From Chryseobacterium sp. 36-9 (GTDB taxonomy: Bacteria; Bacteroidota; Bacteroidia; Flavobacteriales; Weeksellaceae): a DNA stretch of 64,000 nucleotides. The position numbers were made by a program, and so were the translations under genes. The stretch spans positions 22,244 to 86,243 of the forward strand of contig MKVE01000028.1 of the NCBI GenBank assembly GCA_001898785.1. Direction: 5' to 3'. The notes below the pieces were generated by a model. That model did no database searches. It was given only the letters and a program-made list of their open reading frames with translations, and had not been told where the DNA came from. Below, in pieces: positions 1 through 9,703 of the stretch (position 1 is the stretch's first letter; each line of letters opens with the position of its first letter).

Positions 1-433
1 CTGATGTTAAGTACGAAGGTGCCTGTACAAGACAAACCCCAATAGTTAACCATCTGGTAATTTGGTTTAATGTATTCCTTCCACTTTCTCCATCTTTCTG
101 TAATTTCTGAAGATAAGGAATAGCCATTCCCATCAGCTGAACAATAATGGACGCGGAGATATAAGGCATAATTCCTAGTGCCATTATAGAAGCACGGCTA
201 AACGCTCCTCCGGTGAAAGATGACAATAAACCCAAAAGGCCGGCCCCTTGTTGGTTCCCGCCTTGGTTTTTGTAATGTTGTAATAAGTTTCCAACTTCTG
301 CCATGTTAATAGCCGGAAGAGAAACATACGATGCGAATCTATACACAAGGACCAATGAAAGTGTCAAGATAATTTTATCTCTAAGCTCTTTTAGACTCCA
401 AATGTTTTTTAGTGTTTGTATAAATTCTTTCAT
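1..433 (-). CDS. secY: Protein translocase subunit SecY (5' part, runs off the window)
   Basis: SecY forms the inner-membrane channel of the Sec translocon. Reading the minus strand from the ATG at 431-433 gives about 144 residues with no stop up to base 1, so only the N-terminal third is here. It shows the SecY N-terminus (IWSLKELRDKIILTLSLVLV, the first membrane helix), the plug region after ISLPAIN-like residues, and the conserved MPYISASIIVQLM stretch of helix 2. It lies 10 nt after rplO, the standard spc-operon position. The call rests on family knowledge and the visible motifs and is close to certain. Confidence 0.95.
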   Translation of the reverse strand, partial: MKEFIQTLKNIWSLKELRDKIILTLSLVLVYRFASYVSLPAINMAEVGNLLQHYKNQGGNQQGAGLLGLLSSFTGGAFSRASIMALGIMPYISASIIVQLMGMAIPYLQKLQKDGESGRNTLNQITRWLTIGVCLVQAPSYLTS

Positions 434-443
434 TGGTTATTAA

Positions 444-893
444 TTAAAGAGTAATTGCTTTACCTCCAGCCTTGTTGATTGCTTCTTCAGCAGATTTAGT
501 AAATTTGTCAGCAGAGATTGAAACACCTGATTTCAAATCACCTCTACCTAGGATTTTTACTAATTCATTTTTAGAAGCAAGACCGTTTTCTACTAATACG
601 TCTCTAGTGATATCACCAGTAATGTTCTTAGTATCGATCAAAGTTTGGATTGTATCAAGATTGATAGCTCTAAACTCTTTTCTATTAATATTTTTGAAAC
701 CAAATTTTGGTAATCTTCTCTGCAAAGGCATCTGTCCACCTTCGAAACCGATTTTCTGAGAATAACCAGCTCTTGCTTTTTGACCTTTATGCCCTTTTGT
801 TGAAGTACCACCTTTTCCGCTTCCCTGACCTCTACCAATTCTTTTTGAATTGTGAGTAGAACCTGCTGCTGGTTGTATGTTATTTAAATTCAT
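444..893 (-). CDS. rplO: 50S ribosomal protein L15
   Basis: L15 binds 23S rRNA late in large-subunit assembly. The 149-residue product has the family's glycine- and lysine-rich N-terminus (RIGRGQGSGKGG, then KGHKGQKARAG at about 31-42) and the C-terminal hydrophobic L15/L18e fold. Its length is normal. It sits between rpmD and secY as in the canonical spc operon. The 71-nt gap from rpmD is longer than most gaps in this cluster and holds a hairpin, listed separately. Confidence 0.98.
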   Translation of the reverse strand: MNLNNIQPAAGSTHNSKRIGRGQGSGKGGTSTKGHKGQKARAGYSQKIGFEGGQMPLQRRLPKFGFKNINRKEFRAINLDTIQTLIDTKNITGDITRDVLVENGLASKNELVKILGRGDLKSGVSISADKFTKSAEEAINKAGGKAITL

Positions 894-924
894 TTTGTAA
901 TTGAGATTTTAAATGATAAAGTAT

Positions 925-952
925 TGAGAAAAGAGAAAGATCCCTTTTCTCA
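925..952 (-). promoter_or_regulatory. Hairpin in the rpmD-rplO gap
   Basis: A perfect 9-bp inverted repeat (TGAGAAAAG at 925-933 with its complement at 944-952) lies in the 71-nt rpmD-rplO gap. On the minus strand no clean T-run follows it, so it is not a convincing terminator. It could be an RNA processing or stabilising stem. The structure is visible in the sequence; the role is unknown. Confidence 0.4.
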
Positions 953-964
953 TTATCTTTTGTC

Positions 965-1141
965 TTATTTTTGAACTTCCAGTAAGTGACTTACAGAAGC
1001 AATCATTCCTAAAATAGAAGGTGTTGCTTCGTGTTCTACAACTTGTTGAAGTCTCTTAAATCCTAGTGCTTCAAGTGTTCTTTTTTGAGTTTTAGAACGA
1101 TTAATAGCACTTCTAACTAATTTTACTTTGATTGTTGCCAT
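965..1141 (-). CDS. rpmD: 50S ribosomal protein L30
   Basis: This 58-residue gene is easy to miss because of its size. Reading from the ATG at 1139-1141 gives MATIKVKLVRSAINRSKTQK, then TLEALGFKRLQQVV and a short acidic/hydrophobic C-terminus ending at TAA (965-967). This is the bacterial L30 pattern: a KVKLVRS strand, an RTLEALGL-like helix and a final strand. L30 is a small 23S rRNA-binding protein of the large subunit. It lies 11 nt after rpsE, the canonical spc position. Confidence 0.96.
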   Translation of the reverse strand: MATIKVKLVRSAINRSKTQKRTLEALGFKRLQQVVEHEATPSILGMIASVSHLLEVQK

Positions 1142-1152
1142 TGCTATATTGA

Positions 1153-1671
1153 TTAACCGTTAAACACTTTACTTAAAGAAACTCCTCTCATTCTTGCAAT
1201 TTCTTCTGGTCTTCTGATATCCAACAATGCGTTGAAAGTAGCTTTTACCACGTTGTGTGGGTTAGAAGAACCTTTAGATTTTGACAATACATCGTGTACA
1301 CCTGCAGATTCTAGTACCGCTCTTACCGCACCACCGGCGATAAGTCCTGTACCGTGAGAAGCTGGTCTTAAGAAGATATCAGCACCACCATATCTAGCAG
1401 AAGTCTGGTGAGGAATTGTATGATTGATTACAGGAACTTTCACCAAGTTTTTCTTAGCATCTTCTACAGCTTTCGCAATAGCAGAAGCAACTTCCTTAGA
1501 TTTTCCAAGTCCGTAACCGATAACACCATCTTCGTTTCCTACAACAACAATTGCAGAAAATCCGAATGCTCTACCACCTTTCGTTACTTTAGTTACTCTA
1601 TTAACAGCAACCAGACGATCTTTTAATTCTAATCCTCCAGGTTTAACTCTTTCTATATTACTATCTAACAT
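1153..1671 (-). CDS. rpsE: 30S ribosomal protein S5
   Basis: S5 is a small-subunit protein involved in decoding fidelity. The 172-residue product has the S5 double-stranded-RNA-binding-like N-terminal domain (about 16-80; [21 protein letters not shown] and [13 protein letters not shown]) and the C-terminal S5 domain with [15 protein letters not shown]. The short loop that carries spectinomycin resistance changes in other bacteria looks ordinary. Gaps are 11 nt to rpmD and 18 nt from rplR. Confidence 0.98.
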   Translation of the reverse strand: MLDSNIERVKPGGLELKDRLVAVNRVTKVTKGGRAFGFSAIVVVGNEDGVIGYGLGKSKEVASAIAKAVEDAKKNLVKVPVINHTIPHQTSARYGGADIFLRPASHGTGLIAGGAVRAVLESAGVHDVLSKSKGSSNPHNVVKATFNALLDIRRPEEIARMRGVSLSKVFNG

Positions 1672-1689
1672 ATTTTCTGAATTTTAAAA

Positions 1690-2043
1690 TTAGAATTTAA
1701 GACCTGCTTCTCTAGCACCGTCAGCAAGAGCTTTCACTCTACCGTGGTATACAAAACCATTTCTATCAAATACAACACTTTCGATACCAGCTGCTTTAGC
1801 TTTAGCTGCAATAGCTTTGCCTACCGCTGCAGATACTTCAGTTTTAGTTCCTTTAGCGTCTACCCCTTTCTCTCTAGAAGAAGCTGATACTAATGTTTTA
1901 CCGTCTTTATCATCTACTAATTGTGCGTAGATCTCTTTATTACTTTTGAATACAGACAATCTTGGTAATTCTGCAGATCCTGAGATCTTCCCTCTTACTC
2001 TTCTTTTGATTCTGATTCGTTTTTCAACTTTTGTTAATGCCAT
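1690..2043 (-). CDS. rplR: 50S ribosomal protein L18
   Basis: L18 binds 5S rRNA together with L5 and L25 and helps attach it to the large subunit. The 117-residue product has the basic N-terminus ([15 protein letters not shown]), the [19 protein letters not shown] strand region, and the C-terminal [23 protein letters not shown] signature of the family. Length and position between rplF and rpsE are canonical. Confidence 0.98.
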   Translation of the reverse strand: MALTKVEKRIRIKRRVRGKISGSAELPRLSVFKSNKEIYAQLVDDKDGKTLVSASSREKGVDAKGTKTEVSAAVGKAIAAKAKAAGIESVVFDRNGFVYHGRVKALADGAREAGLKF

Positions 2044-2054
2044 TTTCTTAAATT

Positions 2055-2600
2055 TTATGCAGATTTACCGGCTTTTCTTCTGATGTTTTCACCCACGAAT
2101 CTCACACCTTTTCCTTTGTAAGGTTCAGGTTTTCTGAAAGATCTGATCTTTGCAGCCACCATTCCAAGAAGTTGTTTATCGTAAGAAGATAATGTAATGA
2201 TCGGGTTTTTCCCTTTTTCAGTCAAAGTATCCAATGTTACTTCTTTTGGAAGTTCCAATAGAATACCGTGAGAAAATCCAAGTGCCAATTCTAATTTTTG
2301 ACCATTGTGAGATGCTCTGTAACCAACTCCTACAAGCTCTAATTGCTTTGTGAAACCTGTAGACGTCCCAACAATCATATTGTTGATAAGCGCTCTGTAC
2401 AAACCGTGAAGCGCTTTGTGTTCTTTTGAATCAGAAGGACGGTTAAATGTTAATTTACCATCTTCCTGTGTGAAGCTGATTCCTGATGTAAGCTCCTGAG
2501 ATAATTCTCCTTTAGGACCTTTTACCGTTACTACACCGTTGTTTTCAGTGATAGTAACACCAGCAGGAACTTCTATAATTGCTTTACCAATTCTTGACAT
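2055..2600 (-). CDS. rplF: 50S ribosomal protein L6
   Basis: L6 binds 23S rRNA near the sarcin-ricin loop. The 181-residue protein starts [15 protein letters not shown], contains two L6 repeats (about 11-82 and 90-165), and ends with the conserved [22 protein letters not shown] signature. Length is typical. It is transcribed between rpsH (18 nt before) and rplR (11 nt after). Confidence 0.98.
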   Translation of the reverse strand: MSRIGKAIIEVPAGVTITENNGVVTVKGPKGELSQELTSGISFTQEDGKLTFNRPSDSKEHKALHGLYRALINNMIVGTSTGFTKQLELVGVGYRASHNGQKLELALGFSHGILLELPKEVTLDTLTEKGKNPIITLSSYDKQLLGMVAAKIRSFRKPEPYKGKGVRFVGENIRRKAGKSA

Positions 2601-2618
2601 TTTCCTTGTTTTAAAAAA

Positions 2619-3017
2619 TTAATATACGTAGCAAATTACTTCACCTCCAACTTTCTCCTGTCTAGCTTTTTTATCAGTCATTACCCCTTTAGAAGTAGAG
2701 ATGATAGCCACACCTAGTCCGTTAAGTACTCTTGGAAGTTCCTCAGAACCTTTGTACTGACGTAGACCTGGTCTAGAAGCTCTTTGTATAGACTTGATCG
2801 CAGGCTTGTTAGTTTGCTTATCATACTTCAAAGCGATCTTGATAGCTCCTTGAACAGCATTATCCTCGAACTTGTAGTTCAAGATATAACCTTGATCAAA
2901 AAGAATCTTAGTGATCTCTTTTTTGATTTTCGATGCAGGAATTTCCACCACTTTGTGGCCTGCGCTTTGTGCGTTCCTTACTCTTGTTAGGAAATCTGAA
3001 ATTGGATCTGTTACCAT
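2619..3017 (-). CDS. rpsH: 30S ribosomal protein S8
   Basis: S8 binds the central domain of 16S rRNA; in enterobacteria it also represses the spc operon. The 132-residue product has the DPISDFLTRVRNAQSAGH N-terminus and the C-terminal STSKGVMTDKKARQEKVGGEVICYVY signature. The gap from rpsN is unusually long at 145 nt and contains a terminator-like hairpin, so rpsH and downstream genes may be expressed at a different level from the upstream genes. Confidence 0.98.
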   Translation of the reverse strand: MVTDPISDFLTRVRNAQSAGHKVVEIPASKIKKEITKILFDQGYILNYKFEDNAVQGAIKIALKYDKQTNKPAIKSIQRASRPGLRQYKGSEELPRVLNGLGVAIISTSKGVMTDKKARQEKVGGEVICYVY

Positions 3018-3072
3018 TTCTTTGTTTTAAATTATTGGTTAATGACAACCAGTATTGAAAAGACTTGAAGAT

Positions 3073-3107
3073 TAAAAAAATCAGACCTCAGAAAACTTCA
3101 GTCTGAT
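3073..3107 (-). terminator. Terminator-like hairpin inside the ribosomal operon (rpsN-rpsH gap)
   Basis: On the minus strand a stem of about 7-8 bp (ATCAGAC at 3101-3107 pairing with GTCTGAT at 3080-3086) is followed by a run of T residues (about 3073-3079), the form of an intrinsic terminator. It lies in a 145-nt gap between two essential ribosomal genes that elsewhere in the cluster are packed within 20 nt. Full termination would be unexpected, so partial readthrough or attenuation is the likely behaviour. The structure is seen; the function is inferred. Confidence 0.5.
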
Positions 3108-3162
3108 ATTTTTTATGCTTTAGTATCTCAACAACTTAATTGCCTCGATTGTTTTTAATTGC

Positions 3163-3432
3163 TTACCAACTAGCTTTTTTAACTCCCGGGATAAGACCAT
3201 TGTTAGCCATTTCACGGAACGTTACTCTGGAAATACCGAATGTTCTCATATATCCTCTTGGTCTTCCTGTCAATTTACATCTGTTGTGTAATCTTACAGG
3301 AGAAGCATTTTTAGGCAATTTTTGTAATGCTTCATAATCTCCAGCTTCTTTCAAAGCTTTTCTTTTTTCAGCATATTTAGCTACAGTAGCTTCTCTTTTG
3401 CGCTCACGCGCTTTCATTGATTCTTTAGCCAT
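3163..3432 (-). CDS. rpsN: 30S ribosomal protein S14, zinc-free type
   Basis: S14 is a small-subunit head protein. The 89-residue product is the long form lacking the CxxC...CxxC zinc ribbon; only one cysteine is visible ([17 protein letters not shown]). The C-terminal [24 protein letters not shown] region is diagnostic. It lies 3 nt after rplE. The long 145-nt spacer that follows is unusual. Confidence 0.98.
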   Translation of the reverse strand: MAKESMKARERKREATVAKYAEKRKALKEAGDYEALQKLPKNASPVRLHNRCKLTGRPRGYMRTFGISRVTFREMANNGLIPGVKKASW

Positions 3433-3435
3433 TTC

Positions 3436-3987
3436 TTAGTTCTTTTTGAAAGGTAAACCGAAGTGAGTTAATAATGATTTTGCTTCTTTATCAGTTTTCG
3501 CAGTTGTTACGAAAGTGATGTCCATCCCCTGGATTTTTTTCACTTTGTCAATTACGATCTCCGGGAAGATAATCTGCTCAGTAATACCTAAGTTATAATT
3601 ACCTCTACCGTCAAAACCGTCAGCTTTGATTCCAGAAAAATCTCTAATTCTTGGAAGTGCAGAAGAAGTTAATCTATCTAGGAACTCATACATCTTATCA
3701 GCTCTAAGCGTTACTCTTGCTCCTACAGGCATTCCTTTTCTTAATTTGAAGGCTGCTTCATCTTTTTTAGAAAGAGTCCCAACTGCTTTTTGTCCTGTGA
3801 TTGCAGTCAATTCTTCTACTGCATAGTCCACAATTTTCTTGTCAGCTGTAGCAGCTCCCAAACCTTGTGACACAACGATCTTCTCCAACTTAGGCACTTG
3901 CATTACTGACTTGTACCCAAATTCTTCCATCATTGCAGGAACAATTTTCTCTTTATATTGTTGTTTTGGTCTTACTATATATTCCAT
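3436..3987 (-). CDS. rplE: 50S ribosomal protein L5
   Basis: L5 binds 5S rRNA and contacts the P-site tRNA. The 183-residue product has the N-terminal L5 domain ([38 protein letters not shown]) and the C-terminal domain with [23 protein letters not shown] and [20 protein letters not shown]. Length and position between rplX and rpsN are standard. Confidence 0.98.
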   Translation of the reverse strand: MEYIVRPKQQYKEKIVPAMMEEFGYKSVMQVPKLEKIVVSQGLGAATADKKIVDYAVEELTAITGQKAVGTLSKKDEAAFKLRKGMPVGARVTLRADKMYEFLDRLTSSALPRIRDFSGIKADGFDGRGNYNLGITEQIIFPEIVIDKVKKIQGMDITFVTTAKTDKEAKSLLTHFGLPFKKN

Positions 3988-3999
3988 TGTAATTCTAAA

Positions 4000-4320
4000 T
4001 TATAAAGTTTCACCTGTTGTTTTAGCAACTCTTACTTTTTTATCCCCTTCTACTTTGTATCCAACTTTAGTAGCTTTTCCGCTTTTATCAGTTAATGATA
4101 CGTTTGAAATATGTAGTGAAGCTTCCTTTTCAACGATTCCACCTTGAGGATTTTGTGCAGACGGCTTAGTATGTTTTTTAACGATATTAATTCCTGCAAC
4201 AATAACTCTAGGATCTTTACCTTCTTTCTTGATTACTTCAAGAACTTCACCTTTACTCCCTTTATTTTTTCCGGTCGTAACGATAACGTTGTCTCCTCTT
4301 TTTATTTTAACTTTTGACAT
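4000..4320 (-). CDS. rplX: 50S ribosomal protein L24
   Basis: L24 is an assembly-initiating 23S rRNA-binding protein. The 106-residue product carries the KOW motif near the N-terminus ([20 protein letters not shown], about 4-24), followed by [14 protein letters not shown] and a [15 protein letters not shown] segment. Length is normal and the gene lies between rplN and rplE with short gaps. Confidence 0.98.
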   Translation of the reverse strand: MSKVKIKRGDNVIVTTGKNKGSKGEVLEVIKKEGKDPRVIVAGINIVKKHTKPSAQNPQGGIVEKEASLHISNVSLTDKSGKATKVGYKVEGDKKVRVAKTTGETL

Positions 4321-4338
4321 TTTCTTAAAATTTTAAAA

Positions 4339-4707
4339 TTAAAGTACTTCAGGAGCTAATGAAATAACCTTCATATATTCTTTGTCTCTCAACTCACGGG
4401 CAACCGGTCCGAAAACACGAGTTCCTCTCATTTCTCCAGCAGCGTTTAGCAATACGCAAGCGTTGTCTTCGAATTTGATGTATGAACCATCTTTTCTTCT
4501 AACCGCTTTTTTAGTTCTTACAACTACCGCTTTAGATACCTGACCTTTTTTTGCGTTTCCTGATGGTGTAGAATCTTTGATAGTAACAACGATTTTATCA
4601 CCAACTGAAGCATATCTTCTTCTAGTTCCTCCTAGAACTCTGATAACTAGTACTTCTTTTGCACCTGTGTTATCAGCAACTTTTAATCTTGATTCTGTTT
4701 GTAACAT
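4339..4707 (-). CDS. rplN: 50S ribosomal protein L14
   Basis: L14 binds 23S rRNA at the subunit interface. The 122-residue sequence begins [20 protein letters not shown] and includes [14 protein letters not shown], the [21 protein letters not shown] segment and the C-terminal [14 protein letters not shown] motif, all diagnostic. It starts 2 nt after the rpsQ stop. Confidence 0.98.
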   Translation of the reverse strand: MLQTESRLKVADNTGAKEVLVIRVLGGTRRRYASVGDKIVVTIKDSTPSGNAKKGQVSKAVVVRTKKAVRRKDGSYIKFEDNACVLLNAAGEMRGTRVFGPVARELRDKEYMKVISLAPEVL

Positions 4708-4709
4708 TA

Positions 4710-4964
4710 TTACTTAGCTTTTTCAATGATTCTTACTAATCTCCATCTTTTGCTCTTACTCAAAGGTCTAGTTTCTGTAATCAAAACTGTATCTCCTTCG
4801 TTGCACTCGTTATTCTCATCGTGTGCGGTATATTTTTTCGTTTTCAAAACGAATTTCCCGTACATTGGATGTTTTACTCTTGTAGTTTCACTAACAACAA
4901 TAGTTTTTTCCATTTTATTGCTGGAAACTACTCCAATACGTTCTTTTCTTAAATTTCTATCCAT
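4710..4964 (-). CDS. rpsQ: 30S ribosomal protein S17
   Basis: S17 is an early-assembling 16S rRNA-binding protein. The 84-residue product has the OB-fold signature [16 protein letters not shown], then [19 protein letters not shown], and the C-terminal [21 protein letters not shown] motif. Only 2 nt separate it from rplN. Confidence 0.98.
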   Translation of the reverse strand: MDRNLRKERIGVVSSNKMEKTIVVSETTRVKHPMYGKFVLKTKKYTAHDENNECNEGDTVLITETRPLSKSKRWRLVRIIEKAK

Positions 4965-4976
4965 TATAAAAAGGAA

Positions 4977-5162
4977 TTATTGTTTGTTAGTTAATTCTGT
5001 ATTAAGTCTTGCGATTGTTTTTCTCAAATCTCTGATCTGAATCGGATTTTCAACTGGGCTAATTCTGTGTGCTAATTTCAGTTTAGAATAGTTAGCTTTA
5101 GCGTCAGCCAATTGATTTTTGATATCCTCTACGCTTAAATTTTTGATGTCAGCTTTTTTCAT
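4977..5162 (-). CDS. rpmC: 50S ribosomal protein L29
   Basis: L29 is a small helical protein near the exit tunnel and contributes to the trigger factor/SRP docking site. The 61-residue product begins MKKADIKNLSVEDIKNQL and carries the NPIQIRDLRKTIARLNTEL signature of the family. It lies between rplP and rpsQ with gaps of 11 and 12 nt. Confidence 0.97.
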   Translation of the reverse strand: MKKADIKNLSVEDIKNQLADAKANYSKLKLAHRISPVENPIQIRDLRKTIARLNTELTNKQ

Positions 5163-5173
5163 TGTAATAGAGA

Positions 5174-5599
5174 TTATTGAGGTTTAACAAAATCGTTAGC
5201 AACTACGAACTTGGTAACTACCGGCAGTTTCTGCGCAGCCAGTCTAAGAGCTTCTTTCGCTACTTCGTAAGGAACTCCACCAACTTCGAACATAATTTTA
5301 CCCGGTTTAACTACAGCTACCCAATATTCTACAGCACCTTTACCTTTACCCATACGTACTTCCGCTGGTTTTTTGGTAATAGGCTTATCTGGGAATATTT
5401 TGATCCATAGTTGACCTTCTCTTTTCATATATCTTGTTGCAGCGATACGCGCAGCTTCAATCTGTCTTGCAGTGATCCAAGCACCTTCTATAGCTTTGAT
5501 CCCGAAAGTTCCGTAAGCAAGTTGATTACCTCTCTGGGCAATCCCCTTCATTTTCATCTTATGAACTCTACGGAATTTGGTTCTTTTTGGTTGTAACAT
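5174..5599 (-). CDS. rplP: 50S ribosomal protein L16
   Basis: L16 binds near the A site and the peptidyl transferase centre. The 141-residue product begins [19 protein letters not shown] and shows the diagnostic [33 protein letters not shown] run and the [22 protein letters not shown] segment. It follows rpsC after a 78-nt AT-rich spacer (5600-5677) in which a TTAGATTTTA-like unit recurs; no clear site is seen there. Confidence 0.98.
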   Translation of the reverse strand: MLQPKRTKFRRVHKMKMKGIAQRGNQLAYGTFGIKAIEGAWITARQIEAARIAATRYMKREGQLWIKIFPDKPITKKPAEVRMGKGKGAVEYWVAVVKPGKIMFEVGGVPYEVAKEALRLAAQKLPVVTKFVVANDFVKPQ

Positions 5600-5677
5600 A
5601 ATTTCTTAAATTTTAGATTTTAGAATTTAGATTTTAAAAAAGTAACGGTCATTTAAAAACTATCCTCTAAAATTTTA

Positions 5678-6412
5678 TTAATTATTTCTTCTTGGTTTTC
5701 TGTCTCCTCTTTCTCCTCTGTCGTTTCTCTCTCTACCTCCAGCTGGTGCTTTTTTCTGTTGTCCTACTAGCGGCGTAAGTTCTCTTTTACCGTAAACTTC
5801 ACCTTTCATAATCCAAACTTTAACACCTAATTTACCATACTGAGTCAATGCTTCACCGATGTGGTAATCGATATCTGCTCTGAAAGTTGATAAAGGGATT
5901 CTACCTTCTTTGAAAGATTCTGATCTTGCCATCTCTGCACCATTCAATCTTCCGGAGATCATTACTTTGATACCTTCTGCACCCATTCTCATTGTGCTTG
6001 CCATAGCCATCTTAACAGCTCTTCTGTAAGAGATCCTGTTTTCGATTTGCTTAGCAATGCTGTCTGCAACTAATACTGCATCTAGCTCAGGTCTTTTGAT
6101 TTCGAAGATGTTGATCTGGATATCCTTTCCAGTCAATTTTTTCAACTCTTCTTTCAGTTTATCAACTTCCTGACCTCCTTTACCGATGATCAATCCCGGT
6201 CTAGCAGTAGTGATTGTAACTGTTACTAATTTAAGTGTTCTTTCAATATAGATTTTTGAAATTCCACCTTTAGATAATCTTGCTTCAAGGTATCTTCTGA
6301 TTTTGTAATCTTCAGCGATTCTGTCGCCGTAGTTTTTACCACCAAACCAGTTAGAATCCCATCCTCTGATGATACCTAATCTGTTACCAATTGGATTTGT
6401 CTTCTGTCCCAT
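5678..6412 (-). CDS. rpsC: 30S ribosomal protein S3
   Basis: S3 forms part of the mRNA entry channel. The 244-residue product starts [20 protein letters not shown], has a KH domain (about 45-110; [20 protein letters not shown]) and the C-terminal domain with [31 protein letters not shown] basic, Arg/Asn/Gly-rich tail ([20 protein letters not shown]) extends the C-terminus, as is common in the phylum. Gaps are 8 nt from rplV and 78 nt to rplP. Confidence 0.98.
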   Translation of the reverse strand: MGQKTNPIGNRLGIIRGWDSNWFGGKNYGDRIAEDYKIRRYLEARLSKGGISKIYIERTLKLVTVTITTARPGLIIGKGGQEVDKLKEELKKLTGKDIQINIFEIKRPELDAVLVADSIAKQIENRISYRRAVKMAMASTMRMGAEGIKVMISGRLNGAEMARSESFKEGRIPLSTFRADIDYHIGEALTQYGKLGVKVWIMKGEVYGKRELTPLVGQQKKAPAGGRERNDRGERGDRKPRRNN

Positions 6413-6420
6413 ACCTTGAA

Positions 6421-6816
6421 TTAATTTTTAGTACCTAAAATTAGTGTAATGTGGTTTGATCTTTTTCTGATTCTGTAACCTCTACCTTGCGGAGCTGGTC
6501 TTAGTCTCTTCAATTGTCTTGCACTGTCTACATAGATTTCTTTAACGATAAGGTTAGCCTCCTCGATGTCAGCACCTTCGTTTTTAGCTTGCCAGTTTGC
6601 GATAGCAGAAAGCAATACTTTCTCCAATTTGTTAGAAGCATCTTTCTTAGAATATTTAAGGATATACAAAGCTTTATCAACTTCTACCCCTCTAATGATA
6701 TCAGCAACTAATCTCATTTTTCTTGGAGAAGACGGACAGTCGTTATGCAACGCTTTTGCCACATCTTGGTTTGCTATTTTACGTGCTAATGCACTTTCTC
6801 TTTTTCTTGATCCCAT
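6421..6816 (-). CDS. rplV: 50S ribosomal protein L22
   Basis: L22 lines the exit tunnel with a long beta-hairpin. The 131-residue product has the [23 protein letters not shown]-terminal helix region and the C-terminal hairpin [24 protein letters not shown], where macrolide resistance changes map in other species. It lies 2 nt after rpsS and 8 nt before rpsC. Confidence 0.98.
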   Translation of the reverse strand: MGSRKRESALARKIANQDVAKALHNDCPSSPRKMRLVADIIRGVEVDKALYILKYSKKDASNKLEKVLLSAIANWQAKNEGADIEEANLIVKEIYVDSARQLKRLRPAPQGRGYRIRKRSNHITLILGTKN

Positions 6817-6818
6817 GA

Positions 6819-7097
6819 TTATCTACCTCCTTTATTTTTGTTACCACCGTGACCTCTGAAAGATCTTGTCGGAGAAAATTCGCCTAACTTGTGACCCACC
6901 ATGTTTTCTGTTACATAAACAGGGATAAAAGATTTCCCGTTGTGAACAGCGATAGTTTGTCCTACAAAGTCTGGAGAAATCATAGATGCTCTAGACCAAG
7001 TTTTGATTACAGTCTTTTTACCAGACTCTACATTTGCCTGAACCTTCTTATCTAAAGTATGATGAATGAATGGTCCTTTTTTAAGTGATCTTGCCAT
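6819..7097 (-). CDS. rpsS: 30S ribosomal protein S19
   Basis: S19 binds the head of 16S rRNA with S13. The 92-residue product starts [19 protein letters not shown] and includes [23 protein letters not shown] and [16 protein letters not shown], the S19 signature. Two-nucleotide gaps on both sides (rplB, rplV) indicate tight translational coupling. Confidence 0.98.
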   Translation of the reverse strand: MARSLKKGPFIHHTLDKKVQANVESGKKTVIKTWSRASMISPDFVGQTIAVHNGKSFIPVYVTENMVGHKLGEFSPTRSFRGHGGNKNKGGR

Positions 7098-7099
7098 AA

Positions 7100-7921
7100 T
7101 TATTTTCTTTTAGATACGATGTAACGGTTAGACACTTTGTTTTTCTTTCTGGTTTTGTAACCTTTAGCAGGCTTACCGTTTCTAGATCTTGGGTGACCTC
7201 CAGAAGAACGTCCTTCACCACCTCCCATTGGGTGATCAACTGGGTTCATTACTACTGGTCTTGTTCTTGGTCTTCTACCTAACCATCTGCTTCTACCAGC
7301 CTTACCTGATACTGTTAACTGATGATCTCCGTTAGAAACCGAACCAACCATTGCCATACATTCTGTAAGGATCATTCTAGATTCTCCAGAAGGCAACTTA
7401 ATGATTGCATATTTTCCGTCTCTTGAAGTTAATTGAGCTGAAGAACCAGCACTTCTTGCCAAAATAGCGCCTTGTCCAGGCTTCATTTCAACACAAGAGA
7501 TGATAGTACCCAATGGAATGTTTTTCAATTTCATTGCGTTACCTACGTTTGGTTCTACGCTTTCTCCAGAAACAATTTTCTGATCTACTTTGATCCCGTT
7601 TGGAGCGATGATGTATCTCTTTTCTCCGTCTGCATATTCAACTAATGCGATGAAAGCAGTTCTGTTTGGATCATATTCTACAGTTTTTACCGTAGCTTCA
7701 ACATCAAATTTATTTCTTTTGAAGTCGATAATTCTGTATTTCTTTTTGTGTCCACCGCCGGTGTAACGCATGGTCATTTTACCAGTTTGGTTACGTCCAC
7801 CTGACTTTTTAATACCAACTGTCAGAGATTTCTCTGGCTTGTTAGTAGTAATTTCCTCAAAGTTATTAACAACTCTGAATCTCTGTCCCGGGGTGATAGG
7901 TTTTAATTTTCTAACAGACAT
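7100..7921 (-). CDS. rplB: 50S ribosomal protein L2
   Basis: L2 is required for subunit association and supports peptidyl transferase activity. The 273-residue product has the N-terminal OB fold and C-terminal SH3-like domain, and the conserved [19 protein letters not shown] segment (about 220-240) with the functionally important histidine. Length is standard. It lies between rplW and rpsS. Confidence 0.98.
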   Translation of the reverse strand: MSVRKLKPITPGQRFRVVNNFEEITTNKPEKSLTVGIKKSGGRNQTGKMTMRYTGGGHKKKYRIIDFKRNKFDVEATVKTVEYDPNRTAFIALVEYADGEKRYIIAPNGIKVDQKIVSGESVEPNVGNAMKLKNIPLGTIISCVEMKPGQGAILARSAGSSAQLTSRDGKYAIIKLPSGESRMILTECMAMVGSVSNGDHQLTVSGKAGRSRWLGRRPRTRPVVMNPVDHPMGGGEGRSSGGHPRSRNGKPAKGYKTRKKNKVSNRYIVSKRK

Positions 7922-7940
7922 TACTATTATTTATAATTAA

Positions 7941-8231
7941 TTAATTTGTTGCGAAAATGTCAATAACTTCTCCAGCAGCCAATGTTACAACTGCCTTCTT
8001 CAATTTGTTAGTTTTCCCAACTTGAAGTCCTTTTTTCGTGTATTTTGAAGAAACTTTAGGTGCATAAATCATCGTTCTAACGTCCGCTACTTTTACACCG
8101 TAAGCTGCTTCAATAGCACCTTTAATCTGGATCTTGTTTGCTTTAGGAGCAACCAAGAAAGAATAAGCACCTCTTAGATCTGTAAGATAGTTTGCTTTTT
8201 CTGAAATAATTGGTTTAATAATAAGTGACAT
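7941..8231 (-). CDS. rplW: 50S ribosomal protein L23
   Basis: L23 sits at the exit tunnel and is the docking site for trigger factor and SRP. The 96-residue product starts MSLIIKPIISEKANYL and contains FLVAPKANKIQIKGAIEAAYGVKV, the core L23 signature. It follows rplD after 6 nt and precedes rplB by 19 nt. Confidence 0.97.
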   Translation of the reverse strand: MSLIIKPIISEKANYLTDLRGAYSFLVAPKANKIQIKGAIEAAYGVKVADVRTMIYAPKVSSKYTKKGLQVGKTNKLKKAVVTLAAGEVIDIFATN

Positions 8232-8237
8232 GATGAT

Positions 8238-8867
8238 TTATTTCTTTAAATTTTCCTGAAATTTTTCTACTGCACCTTCTAAGAAAACAATCTCACCTGC
8301 ATTGATCAAATCATAAGAAGAAATCTCGTTATAATTTAACACTCTTGTCTTAGGCAAGTTTCTTGAAGATAAATATACATTCTTGTTAGCTTCAGGAATG
8401 ATGAATAAAGACTTTTTACCGTTAAGATCCAAAGCACCCAACAAGTTGATGAATTCTTTAGTCTTAGGAGCGTCAAAACTCAAGTTCTCCAAAACTTTGA
8501 TACTGTTATCTCTCAATTTTTGAGACAAAACAGATTTTTTAGCTAATCTCTTAAGAGCCTTGTTCAATTTGAATCTGTAGTCTCTTGGTTTTGGACCAAA
8601 AACTCTACCTCCACCTTTGAAAGTTGGCGACTTGATATCACCATATCTCGCAGATCCTGAACCTTTTTGCTTCTTAAGCTTTCTTGTAGAAGCCGTAATT
8701 TCGCTTCTTTCTTTTGATTTATGAGTACCTTGTCTTTGTGCAGCAAGATATTGCTTAACCTCTAAGTAAACCGCGTGCTGATTTGGCTCAATCCCGAATA
8801 CTGATTCGTCAAGAGTTACTTTTCTTCCGGTTTCTTTTCCTGATGTACTTAATACTACTAGTTCCAT
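8238..8867 (-). CDS. rplD: 50S ribosomal protein L4
   Basis: L4 lines the exit tunnel; in enterobacteria it autoregulates the S10 operon. The 209-residue product shows the tunnel-loop signature [25 protein letters not shown] (about 64-88) and a C-terminal Rossmann-like half ending in [10 protein letters not shown]. The start overlaps the rplC stop by 10 nt, which implies translational coupling. Confidence 0.98.
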   Translation of the reverse strand: MELVVLSTSGKETGRKVTLDESVFGIEPNQHAVYLEVKQYLAAQRQGTHKSKERSEITASTRKLKKQKGSGSARYGDIKSPTFKGGGRVFGPKPRDYRFKLNKALKRLAKKSVLSQKLRDNSIKVLENLSFDAPKTKEFINLLGALDLNGKKSLFIIPEANKNVYLSSRNLPKTRVLNYNEISSYDLINAGEIVFLEGAVEKFQENLKK

Positions 8868-9484
8868 TTCTTGATAATTACATAAGAATTTTTAGCTCCC
8901 GGAACAGCACCTTTTACTACTAAAAGATTTTGCTCTCCATCTACTTTTAACACCTGAAGGTTCTGAACAGTTACCTGCTTACCTCCCATTCTACCAGCCA
9001 TTCTCATTCCTTTGAATACTCTTGAAGGATCCGAACCAGCACCGATAGAACCTGGAGCTCTAAGTCTGTTGTGCTGACCGTGAGTAGCTTGCATTACACC
9101 TCCAAATCCGTGTCTTTTAACAACACCTTGGAAACCTTTACCTTTAGAAGTCCCTGTTACATCAACGTATTCACCTTCCGCAAACATGTTAACTTCTACT
9201 AAATCTCCTGTCTTAACCGCATGTTCGAACTCATTTCTGAATTCTACGATTTTAGCTTTAGGAGTTGAACCAGCCTTTTTGAAATGACCAGCTAACGCTT
9301 TACCAACGTTCTTCTCACTCTTGTCATCGAAACCTAGTTGTACGGCAACATACCCATCAACCTCTTCGGTTCTGACCTGTAAAACCGAGCATGGACCAGC
9401 TTGAATAACTGTACAAGGAATATTCTTCCCGTCCTCGTTAAACAAAGATGTCATACCGATTTTTTTACCAATAATACCTGACAT
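8858..9484 (-). CDS. rplC: 50S ribosomal protein L3, first gene of this operon
   Basis: L3 initiates 50S assembly and reaches toward the peptidyl transferase centre. The 208-residue product starts [19 protein letters not shown] and contains [16 protein letters not shown] and [20 protein letters not shown], diagnostic for L3. In most bacteria rpsJ lies directly upstream; here it is 7 kb away. rplC is instead preceded by its own promoter (9583-9612) and an untranslated leader of roughly 90 nt. Confidence 0.98.
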   Translation of the reverse strand: MSGIIGKKIGMTSLFNEDGKNIPCTVIQAGPCSVLQVRTEEVDGYVAVQLGFDDKSEKNVGKALAGHFKKAGSTPKAKIVEFRNEFEHAVKTGDLVEVNMFAEGEYVDVTGTSKGKGFQGVVKRHGFGGVMQATHGQHNRLRAPGSIGAGSDPSRVFKGMRMAGRMGGKQVTVQNLQVLKVDGEQNLLVVKGAVPGAKNSYVIIKKWN

Positions 9485-9582
9485 TATTTATATATATCTA
9501 TTATATTTTGTTTCAGCATTTTAGCGGTTTTCGTCATATTCTATGTCTGAAATAGGCATACTCCTTCCCTAAAATGAGTGTG

Positions 9583-9612
9583 CAAATTTATGGATAATTT
9601 TCAAACTGACAA
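9583..9612 (-). promoter_or_regulatory. Promoter of the rplC-secY ribosomal operon
   Basis: On the minus strand a TTG (plus-strand CAA at 9610-9612) is followed by exactly 19 nt and then TAAATTTG (9583-9590). This matches the Bacteroidota primary sigma pattern TTG-N19-TAnnTTTG without mismatch. It leaves a leader of about 90 nt before rplC, AT-rich near the start codon and with no strong Shine-Dalgarno sequence. Confidence 0.8.
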
Positions 9613-9703
9613 ATATTTATCATAAAATATTTTGATTTTTAATGTTTTAGCTTAAATCAGGAAATTATCACAATTTTTACACATCGAATTTTTAAATTTG
9701 ATT

